From positions 1-7,865 of the forward strand of contig SXYY01000172.1 in the NCBI GenBank assembly GCA_005788145.1: a DNA stretch of 7,865 nt, given 5' to 3'. The translations under genes and the position numbers were made by a program. Origin of the DNA: Bacteroidota bacterium. GTDB taxonomy: Bacteria > Bacteroidota > Bacteroidia > NS11-12g > UBA955. The notes below the pieces were generated by a model. That model was given only the letters and a program-made list of their open reading frames with translations, searched no databases and was not told where the DNA came from. Of the stretch, positions 1 through 5,351 are shown one piece after another; position 1 is the stretch's first letter, and each line of letters starts with the position of its first letter.

Positions 1-1672
1 CCGGATGCCACGCATCACTGTTACGCTTGGGTGATGGGGGCGCGGGGCGTGGCTGATCCTTGATATTCAGTTTCTTGAGAACAAAATCTGTCAAGGATAA
101 ATCACCCGTCCGGAAAATATAAACGGGGCCGCGGACATCGGCCATGGTGTAAGGGATTTGCAGGGAGTCGGCCCAAGATTTGCTTTTGAAAACATCCATC
201 ACAGCCACTTTGCGTGGGATGTAGTGCTGTTTTTTGAGTTCTTGTAGTAGCCAGGTGCGTCGTTCAAATTGTGGCCGCATGATGGGAATGGGCTGTTCAA
301 TTTTGAAAACTTTCGGCGTTGTATCGTGGGGGTATAATTGGCTTTGGGACGGGAAATTGGCCACTAAGGGATAGCCCATGCTGCCGCAATCTAGGATGTA
401 GTGACCCAGTATCACCACCGCACCAATGGTATCCTTTTTGCATAAATTCGCCAAAGTCTCAGCATCCTGCTTAAGTTGGTTGATGGGATACACCATCACC
501 GGGATGTATGAGTGTCCAAACTTGTTCAAACTGGTCTTATCCCAAAACTGGTATGAATACAAGCTCGTTCCCAAAAGACACAACACCGTGAAGAGCCACT
601 TGGAAGGCTGAATGTTTTTGTACGGTCGTATTTTCAGTTCATTGTTGGCCCAAATAAAACCCCAAGCAAATGGGATTGCCAAGAAGTATCGACCGTAACC
701 AAAAAAGATGTTCTCTGTGCCATCGCCTATTTTTTTAATGCCGAAGAGACACCAAGGGAGGCAGATGATGAACAGAAAGATGAATTTTTCCCGAGCCCCA
801 GAAGGACGGAAGAGCCAACGTGTTGTTAACGCAACCAAGCCCATACCCACAATAGGTAAGAATGGATAGGTGTGTTGAAACAAAGCATTGCAGTTTTTTA
901 AGTTGTTGAAAAGCGCTGTCCAAGATTGGTTAAGCCCTACCGTTGGGTGAATTTTCCATTCAGGGTGAGAGATTTTGAGATGATCCAACAAAAGGTAGTT
1001 GCACGCCACCAATACTGCACCCGGAATGACGAGAGGCCCCAATGTTTTTCTGCTCCGCGATATGCCACGTTGAGTTGCGCTCAGGGCCAAAATGCCATTT
1101 GGGGAAATCGCATCGCGCCAAAAAGGGAAAACGGCCGGAAGCAAAAGCAACCCATTGACGTTTTGCAACAATCCCCATCCTGCCAAGAAGATCGCGAGGT
1201 TGGATCGAAAGGTAGAGCGACCCAATATGTGCGTTGCCAAGGAAATGAGGAAGACCGACTGAATAAATCCGCGGGAGAGGTAAGTGGTTTGTAGCCATTC
1301 AATTGGAAAAATCAGGCTCAGTAGCAGAAGAATCGCAGCATTACGAAAATGTCCGTGTTTCTTGATCGATAATTGCGCCATCCAAATCCATGGGAGGGTC
1401 GACATCAAAGCGGTTGTCAGTGGAACCGCCCGATAAACGGGAAGTCCAAGCCAAATGAATGGTGCGGCAAGCCATGCCTCTAATCCGGAAGAGTAATGCT
1501 GTCCGTAATAGAAGGGTGTTCGAAAATCAAACTGGGCAAAATCCGCGGCCATTTGCCAAATGACACATTGGTCGGAATCGGTGTAATTGCCAGAGAAATA
1601 GCTGAAGGCGAATGCCCGTAAAACAAGAAAGGCGGAAAGTGCTGTATAAAAATACGACTTTCCACCTTTCAT
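1..1672 (-). CDS. Polytopic membrane protein, probable GT-C-fold glycosyltransferase (3' end missing)
   Basis: This frame stays open for 557 codons from an ATG at 1672-1670 to the left edge, so the C-terminus lies outside the window. The product is strongly hydrophobic in its first two thirds. I count about 10-11 likely membrane segments, near residues 7-26, 66-80, 84-100, 111-126, 135-150, 157-182, 211-229, 270-287, 297-312, 327-343 and 358-375. After the first segment comes an acidic loop (TDSD at 31-34) and then FYYGQHYSSGLEAW (54-67). This resembles the first-loop acidic residues and the YGQ-Y-G-LE motif of bacterial GT39/PMT-like and related GT-C enzymes, which transfer sugars from polyprenyl-phosphate donors outside the inner membrane. 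Residues 380-557 are soluble and end in a Pro-rich stretch (541-549). The gene starts 28 bases after the aconitase stop with no promoter of its own visible, so co-transcription is likely. No Shine-Dalgarno is seen; an in-frame TTG four codons upstream is a less likely start. The membrane topology is clear, but substrate and exact family are not. Confidence 0.6.
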   Translation of the reverse strand, partial: MKGGKSYFYTALSAFLVLRAFAFSYFSGNYTDSDQCVIWQMAADFAQFDFRTPFYYGQHYSSGLEAWLAAPFIWLGLPVYRAVPLTTALMSTLPWIWMAQLSIKKHGHFRNAAILLLLSLIFPIEWLQTTYLSRGFIQSVFLISLATHILGRSTFRSNLAIFLAGWGLLQNVNGLLLLPAVFPFWRDAISPNGILALSATQRGISRSRKTLGPLVIPGAVLVACNYLLLDHLKISHPEWKIHPTVGLNQSWTALFNNLKNCNALFQHTYPFLPIVGMGLVALTTRWLFRPSGAREKFIFLFIICLPWCLFGIKKIGDGTENIFFGYGRYFLAIPFAWGFIWANNELKIRPYKNIQPSKWLFTVLCLLGTSLYSYQFWDKTSLNKFGHSYIPVMVYPINQLKQDAETLANLCKKDTIGAVVILGHYILDCGSMGYPLVANFPSQSQLYPHDTTPKVFKIEQPIPIMRPQFERRTWLLQELKKQHYIPRKVAVMDVFKSKSWADSLQIPYTMADVRGPVYIFRTGDLSLTDFVLKKLNIKDQPRPAPPSPKRNSDAWHP

Positions 1673-1700
1673 GATGCGTTTCAATTTTTGCGGTAAGCGA

Positions 1701-3965
1701 TTAAGCCACGCTTCTGCGAATGATGTTCAAAGCGCCACCGGCTTTGAACCAATCAATTTGTTGGTCGTTGTAGCTGTGGTTCACAGTGATGGTATCGCTG
1801 CTGCCATCGGCATGATTCAACACCATTTGCAAAGGCTTGTTGGGTGCAAATTCGGTTAGACCCAGGATGCTGATGGTATCGGCCTCTTGGATTTTGTCGT
1901 AATCGGCTTTGTCGGCAAATGTCAACGCCAACATTCCCTGCTTTTTCAAGTTGGTTTCGTGAATACGGGCAAAGCTCTTCACCAACACGGCGCGCACGCC
2001 CAAGTGACGGGGTTCCATGGCAGCGTGTTCGCGGCTTGAACCTTCACCATAGTTTTCGTCGCCCACTACAACCGATCCGATGCCGGCTGTTTTGTAGGCG
2101 CGCTGTGTTCCTGGGACGGTATCGTATCCGCCGGTCAATTGGTTTTTCACTTCGTTCGCTTTTTCGTTGAAGAAGTTGATGGCGCCAATCAACAGGTTGT
2201 TGGAAATGTTATCGAGGTGACCGCGGAATTTCAACCAAGGACCAGCCATAGAGATGTGGTCGGTGGTACATTTTCCTTTGGCTTTGATCAATAATTTGAG
2301 GTTGGTGAGGTCGGTGCCTTCCCATGCTGCGAATGGATCGAGGAGCTGCAAACGGCTGCTATTGGGAGCCACTTTTACTTCAACGCTGCTTCCATCGGCT
2401 GCGGGTGCTTGGTATCCAGCATCCTCTACAGCGAATCCGCGGGTTGGCAATTCGTCGCCCGTTGGGGCATCGAGCACAACCGCTTCGCCTTTTTCGTTGA
2501 TGAGGGTGTCGGTGAGTGGATTGAAGGTCAAATCGCCCGCGATCGCCAATGCTGTCACGAGTTCAGGGCTACCTACAAACGCGTATGTATTGGGGTTTCC
2601 ATCGGCACGTTTTGCAAAGTTGCGGTTGAACGAGTGAACGATGGTGTTCTTTTCTTGCTTCTCTGCACCCATGCGATCCCACATACCGATACAAGGTCCG
2701 CAAGCATTGGCAAACACCTTCGCACCGATTTGGTCGAACACGTCGAGGAAGCCATCGCGCTCGATGGTATATCGCACCTGTTCAGAACCGGGGGTGATCA
2801 TGTATTCCGCTTTGGTTTTGAGGTTCTTTTCAGAAACCTGTTTGGCCAGAGAAACGGCACGAGAAATGTCTTCGTAAGAGGAGTTGGTACAGCTGCCGAT
2901 CAATCCCACTTCTATTTTGGTGGGCCAACCGTTGGCGGCAGCAACTTCTTTCATTTTGGAGATAGGGGTAGCCAAATCGGGCGTGAAAGGACCGTTCAAA
3001 TGGGGCTCCAATTCAGACAGGTTGATTTCGATGACTTCGTCGAAGTAGGCAGATGGGTTGGTGTAAACTTCTGGATCGGCAATGAGGTGCTCACGAACGC
3101 TGTTGGCGGCATCGGCGATGGCCTCGCGACCGGTGGCACGCAGGTAACGCTCCATGGAATCGTCGTATCCGAAGGTTGAAGTGGTTGCCCCGATTTCAGC
3201 ACCCATGTTACAGATGGTGCCTTTTCCGGTACAGCTCATCGCGTTGGCGCCTTCACCGAAATATTCTACAATGGCTCCGGTTCCACCTTTTACGGTGAGG
3301 ATGCCAGCGACTTTAAGGATTACGTCTTTGGGGGCAGCCCATCCACTCAGTTTGCCGGTGAGTTTGATGCCGATCAGTTTTGGCCATTTGAGTTCCCATG
3401 GGAGTCCTGCCATTACATCGCAGGCATCAGCACCACCCACACCGATGGCGATCATACCCAATCCACCCGCGTTCACGGTATGAGAATCGGTACCAATCAT
3501 CATTCCGCCGGGGAAGGCGTAGTTTTCAAGGACAACTTGGTGGATGATACCGGCTCCGGGCTTCCAGAATCCGATGCCGTATTTGTTAGAAACAGAGGCA
3601 AGGAAATCATAGACCTCGGCACTTTCTGTGGTTGCTTTGGTCAAGTCTTCACCGGCGCCCGTTTTGGCGGTAATCAGGTGATCGCAGTGTACGGTTGAGG
3701 GTACAGCTACTTTTGGTCGGCCGGCCTGCATGAATTGCAAAAGGGCCATCTGTGCGGTTGCGTCCTGCATGGCTACACGGTCAGGGGCGAAGTCTACGTA
3801 ATCGCTACCACGTCCGAAAGTCTGAGGCGCAGCATTATCCCACAGGTGGGAATAGAGAATTTTTTCAGTGAGGGTGAGGGGTCTTCCCAACAATTGACGG
3901 GCGGCGGCCACGCGTTGGGGTATTCTTTGGTAAACGGATTGGATAAGGTCTAAATCGAAAGCCAT
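1701..3965 (-). CDS. acn: Aconitate hydratase, mitochondrial-type
   Basis: Aconitase interconverts citrate and isocitrate through cis-aconitate in the cytoplasmic TCA cycle, using a [4Fe-4S] cluster. The 754-residue product has the three cluster cysteines: Cys359 in GSCTNSS (357-363), and Cys422 and Cys425 in ACGPC (421-425). It also has the DSH motif (160-162), the swivel-domain start near 560 (KCTTDHISMAGPW, 565-577), and YGEGSSREHAA (639-649) with the substrate-binding Ser-Arg pair. Length and motif spacing match the mitochondrial-type family (about 750-780 residues), not AcnA (about 890) or AcnB (about 865). The start chosen is the ATG at 3965-3963, giving MAFDLDLI. The frame continues upstream to 4262, but that extension is Pro-rich, unlike any aconitase, and lies antisense to ruvC. 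No transit or signal peptide is present. A -7-like promoter box lies 25 bases upstream, and the partial membrane-protein gene follows. No key residue is missing. Confidence 0.97.
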   Translation of the reverse strand: MAFDLDLIQSVYQRIPQRVAAARQLLGRPLTLTEKILYSHLWDNAAPQTFGRGSDYVDFAPDRVAMQDATAQMALLQFMQAGRPKVAVPSTVHCDHLITAKTGAGEDLTKATTESAEVYDFLASVSNKYGIGFWKPGAGIIHQVVLENYAFPGGMMIGTDSHTVNAGGLGMIAIGVGGADACDVMAGLPWELKWPKLIGIKLTGKLSGWAAPKDVILKVAGILTVKGGTGAIVEYFGEGANAMSCTGKGTICNMGAEIGATTSTFGYDDSMERYLRATGREAIADAANSVREHLIADPEVYTNPSAYFDEVIEINLSELEPHLNGPFTPDLATPISKMKEVAAANGWPTKIEVGLIGSCTNSSYEDISRAVSLAKQVSEKNLKTKAEYMITPGSEQVRYTIERDGFLDVFDQIGAKVFANACGPCIGMWDRMGAEKQEKNTIVHSFNRNFAKRADGNPNTYAFVGSPELVTALAIAGDLTFNPLTDTLINEKGEAVVLDAPTGDELPTRGFAVEDAGYQAPAADGSSVEVKVAPNSSRLQLLDPFAAWEGTDLTNLKLLIKAKGKCTTDHISMAGPWLKFRGHLDNISNNLLIGAINFFNEKANEVKNQLTGGYDTVPGTQRAYKTAGIGSVVVGDENYGEGSSREHAAMEPRHLGVRAVLVKSFARIHETNLKKQGMLALTFADKADYDKIQEADTISILGLTEFAPNKPLQMVLNHADGSSDTITVNHSYNDQQIDWFKAGGALNIIRRSVA

Positions 3966-3990
3966 GGATATGCTATAATTGCTATTTCCA

Positions 3991-3998
3991 CAAATTTC
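3991..3998 (-). promoter_or_regulatory. Putative -7 promoter box for aconitase
   Basis: On the minus strand this reads GAAATTTG, matching the Bacteroidota -7 consensus TAnnTTTG at five of six fixed positions. It lies 25 bases before the aconitase ATG, which would leave a leader of roughly 20 bases. No convincing TTTG -33 element is seen 19-21 bases further upstream. The box overlaps the 15-base palindrome at 3992-4006. The region is AT-rich, so a chance match is possible. Confidence 0.4.
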
Positions 3999-4027
3999 GG
4001 AAATTTTCTGCGGATTTTTTCGGAAAT
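3992..4027. promoter_or_regulatory. Two copies of a TTTCGGAAA palindrome between acn and ruvC
   Basis: The core TTTCGGAAA (TTTC-G-GAAA) occurs at 3995-4003 and 4018-4026, with centres 23 bases apart, about two helical turns. The first copy extends to a perfect 15-base palindrome with arms AAATTTC (3992-3998) and GAAATTT (4000-4006) around a central G. The shared direct repeat is ten bases, TTTCGGAAAT. The first copy overlaps the acn -7 box and the second ends four bases before the ruvC -7 box. This would suit a dimeric regulator or a shared control site for the divergent pair. No regulator can be named from sequence, and binding is an inference. Confidence 0.4.
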
Positions 4028-4038
4028 CGGCATCTTTG
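4007..4038 (+). promoter_or_regulatory. Putative ruvC promoter (TCTG-N20-CATCTTTG)
   Basis: A TCTG at 4007-4010 and CATCTTTG at 4031-4038 are separated by 20 bases. They resemble the Bacteroidota -33 TTTG (three of four) and -7 TAnnTTTG (five of six fixed positions) at the expected 19-21-base spacing. The -7 box ends only four bases before the GTG start at 4043, so transcription would start at or within a few bases of the start codon. Confidence 0.5.
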
Positions 4039-4042
4039 TAGG

Positions 4043-4624
4043 GTGGAGAAACCGCGGGTAATATTGGGAATCGATCCGGGCACCAATTTGTTGGGGTACG
4101 GGCTGATAGAAATTGAGGGCAAAAAGCCGAAGTTATTGGGCTTGGGTGTGGTGCGATTGGCCAAGGTGGGCGATGCGGGGGAGAAGTTGCATCACATTTA
4201 CGAGCGGGTATCGGCGTTGATTGAGGGGTTCGATGTGACGGAGGTGGCGGTGGAAGCGCCATTTTTTGGCAAGAATGTTCAGTCGATGTTGAAATTGGGG
4301 CGGGCTCAAGGGGTTGCCATCGCGGCAGCGATTGGCAAGGGCTTGCCGGTGTTTGAATATGTGCCGCGCAAGATTAAGCAATCGATTGCGGGGAACGGTA
4401 ATGCGAGCAAGGAGCAGGTGTTTGCGATGCTGCATGCAGAATTCAATTTCGAGGAGAAACCCGAAACGATGGATGCCACGGATGGATTGGCTGCTGCGGT
4501 CTGTCATTTCTATCAGTTTGCACCGCGCGCTTTTGGGAGCACCAAGGGCGGCACTGCCGGGGGAAATAACAAGGCCGGCGGCTGGGCGCAGTTCTTAAAA
4601 GAAAATCCCGATCGGGAGGTTTGA
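4043..4624 (+). CDS. ruvC: Crossover junction endodeoxyribonuclease RuvC
   Basis: RuvC is the dimeric resolvase that cuts Holliday junctions loaded by RuvAB during homologous recombination and repair. The 193-residue product has the RNase H-like fold signature and all four metal-binding acidic residues: Asp11 in LGIDPG (8-13), Glu71 in AVEAPFFG (69-76), and Asp144 and Asp147 in MDATDGLAAAVCH (143-155). The conserved KNVQSMLKLGRAQG (77-90) and the AGNGNASKEQV region (116-126) are also as in the family. Length is slightly above the usual 160-190 because of a Gly-rich tail before a closing WAQFLKENPDR segment. The start is a GTG, the only plausible one: there is no upstream in-frame ATG and it places Asp11 correctly. 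No Shine-Dalgarno is visible. ruvA and ruvB are not in the window, as is common for Bacteroidota. Identification is secure. Confidence 0.97.
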   Translation: MEKPRVILGIDPGTNLLGYGLIEIEGKKPKLLGLGVVRLAKVGDAGEKLHHIYERVSALIEGFDVTEVAVEAPFFGKNVQSMLKLGRAQGVAIAAAIGKGLPVFEYVPRKIKQSIAGNGNASKEQVFAMLHAEFNFEEKPETMDATDGLAAAVCHFYQFAPRAFGSTKGGTAGGNNKAGGWAQFLKENPDREV

Positions 4625-4661
4625 TTATTTTGGATTATCCGATTATAATCGTTTAATAATC
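4623..4661. repeat. GATTAT/ATAATC repeat cluster upstream of hicA
   Basis: GATTAT occurs at 4623-4628, 4633-4638 and 4641-4646, and its complement ATAATC at 4645-4650 and 4656-4661. The middle units form a perfect 10-base palindrome, GATTATAATC (4641-4650). The cluster begins in the ruvC stop codon and ends seven bases before the hicA -33 element. It could be an upstream operator for HicB or another regulator. It could also be only AT-rich intergenic sequence; no T-tract terminator follows directly. Confidence 0.35.
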
Positions 4662-4668
4662 AACGTTA

Positions 4669-4700
4669 TTTGAGTTTTTTAAGTGTTTTGTTTATTTTTG
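4669..4700 (+). promoter_or_regulatory. hicAB promoter P1 (TTTG-N20-TATTTTTG)
   Basis: TTTG at 4669-4672 and TATTTTTG at 4693-4700 are both exact matches to the Bacteroidota -33 and -7 consensus, with an ideal 20-base spacer. This is the best promoter in the window. The start of transcription is expected near 4704-4707, giving a leader of about 37-40 bases that contains the Shine-Dalgarno sequence of hicA. Confidence 0.75.
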
Positions 4701-4704
4701 ATAT

Positions 4705-4720
4705 GTAAATTATTATTTAC
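4705..4720. promoter_or_regulatory. Dyad GTAAAT-N4-ATTTAC, candidate HicB operator
   Basis: Perfect 6-base inverted arms, GTAAAT (4705-4710) and ATTTAC (4715-4720), flank a TATT centre. The dyad sits at the predicted P1 start of transcription and just upstream of the second -7 box at 4725. This is where a repressor would block either promoter. HicB antitoxins with a C-terminal helix-turn-helix are known to bind palindromic operators in their own promoters, so autoregulation through this dyad is the simplest reading. It is inferred, not shown. Confidence 0.5.
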
Positions 4721-4724
4721 TTTT

Positions 4725-4732
4725 TAAATTTG
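4725..4732 (+). promoter_or_regulatory. Second -7-like box (P2) next to hicA
   Basis: TAAATTTG is an exact match to TAnnTTTG. It ends eleven bases before the GTG of hicA, so a transcript from it would have a very short leader lacking most or all of the Shine-Dalgarno sequence. No TTTG lies 19-21 bases upstream; the nearest (4697-4700) leaves 24. In such AT-rich sequence a chance match is fairly likely. Confidence 0.3.
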
Positions 4733-4740
4733 AAGGAGGA
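4733..4740 (+). promoter_or_regulatory. Strong Shine-Dalgarno sequence of hicA
   Basis: AAGGAGGA is near-perfectly complementary to the 16S rRNA 3' end. Its last base is three bases from the GTG at 4744, closer than the usual optimum. No other gene in the window has a recognisable Shine-Dalgarno, as expected for Bacteroidota, so its presence sets hicA apart. It supports the GTG at 4744 as the real start. Confidence 0.7.
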
Positions 4741-4743
4741 TTT

Positions 4744-4941
4744 GTGAAGTGCAGTGAATTGTTGCGGATTTTGAGAAGGGATGGGTGGCTTGAAATTTCG
4801 CAGCGTGGATTGCATGTAAAATTTAAACATCCTCAAAAATTGAAAATGATCGTCGTTCCGAACCACGGAAGTAAAGAAATTGCTTCGGGTACGCTGCAGC
4901 GGATTATCAAGGATTCAGGGATAACATTGAATAATAAGTAA
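4744..4941 (+). CDS. hicA: HicA-type mRNA interferase toxin
   Basis: HicA toxins are small double-stranded-RNA-binding-fold ribonucleases that cleave mRNA and halt translation until neutralised by HicB. The 65-residue product follows the family pattern closely. It opens with KCSELLRILRRDGW (2-15), then RGLHVKFKHP (21-30) containing the candidate catalytic His24, then a strand-forming MIVVPNHGSKEI segment (35-46). It ends with the typical GTLQRIIKDSGI helix (49-60). The usual Gly-Ser-His is Gly-Leu-His here, but the histidine is retained. The start is a GTG, and the downstream family-typical N-terminus leaves no room for another. It lies four bases before hicB, in the usual toxin-antitoxin order. 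The gene is visibly AT-richer than ruvC or argS, consistent with acquisition by transfer. Family assignment is firm; activity is inferred. Confidence 0.93.
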   Translation: MKCSELLRILRRDGWLEISQRGLHVKFKHPQKLKMIVVPNHGSKEIASGTLQRIIKDSGITLNNK

Positions 4942-4945
4942 TGGT

Positions 4946-5329
4946 ATGAAAAAGTTAAAATATAGAATGCTCTTTGAGTGCACGGAAACGGGGTATTCTG
5001 CGTTTCATGAAGATTTGTCGGTGTATACAACAGGGAAGGATCTCTTGGAATTGAAGGCGAATTCCGTTGAGGCGTTGTCGTTGTATTTTGAGGAGGAGGC
5101 CGTTGAAATCAAAGAATCCCAGATAGAACTGGTTTTTCATTTGGACGCGTTCTTCAAGCGATACCGTGCACTCAACGCAAATTTCTTGGCTGAAAAGATA
5201 GGGATGCATGCAACGTTGTTGTCGCAGTATATCCAAGGAACAAAAATCCCAAGCGCGAAGCAATTGGCAAAAATTCAAGCAGGGATTCACTCTTTGGGAA
5301 AAGAGTTGCAAGAAGTGAATTTGATTTAA
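4946..5329 (+). CDS. hicB: HicB-type antitoxin with C-terminal helix-turn-helix
   Basis: HicB binds and blocks HicA and usually represses the hicAB promoter. In this 127-residue product, residues 1-65 fit the degraded RNase H-like HicB domain: YRMLFECTETGYSAF, then DLSVYTTGKDLLELKANSVEALSLYFEEE (23-51). This is the family pattern of a short sheet followed by a helix ending in EAL-LYFE. Residues 78-112 form an XRE-like helix-turn-helix (LAEKIGMHATLLSQYIQG followed by K-IPSAKQL) and are the likely DNA reader. The ATG at 4946 follows the hicA stop by four bases with no Shine-Dalgarno, so translation is probably coupled to hicA. The ATG overlapping that stop (4941) is out of frame and hits a stop after two codons. 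The gene ends 22 bases from the convergent argS stop. Confidence in the family is high because of the hicA partner. Confidence 0.92.
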   Translation: MKKLKYRMLFECTETGYSAFHEDLSVYTTGKDLLELKANSVEALSLYFEEEAVEIKESQIELVFHLDAFFKRYRALNANFLAEKIGMHATLLSQYIQGTKIPSAKQLAKIQAGIHSLGKELQEVNLI

Positions 5330-5332
5330 AAC

Positions 5333-5344
5333 GACATTGATGTC
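5333..5344. terminator. Small dyad between convergent hicB and argS
   Basis: GACAT (5333-5337) and ATGTC (5340-5344) form an inverted pair around TG, in the 22-base gap between the two stop codons. The position suits a shared terminator. However, the stem is short, the loop is too tight for all five pairs, and no T-tract follows on either strand. Treat it as a weak candidate; read-through and overlapping transcripts are equally possible. Confidence 0.2.
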
Positions 5345-5351
5345 CTTGAAA

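Noticed and set aside
926..1298. Overlapping open frames of about 110-120 codons on both strands
   Set aside because: Both lie inside the long minus-strand membrane-protein frame, which reads through without interruption and is hydrophobic as expected.
2409..3179. 256-codon open frame on the plus strand
   Set aside because: It lies wholly antisense to aconitase, whose catalytic motifs are intact; the antisense product has no recognisable domain.
3966..4262. 99-residue N-terminal extension of the aconitase frame
   Set aside because: It is Pro-rich, unlike any aconitase, and antisense to the start of ruvC. The family-typical N-terminus MAFDLDLI begins at 3965.
4133..4507. 124-codon minus-strand frame
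   Set aside because: It is antisense to ruvC, which has all four catalytic acidic residues.
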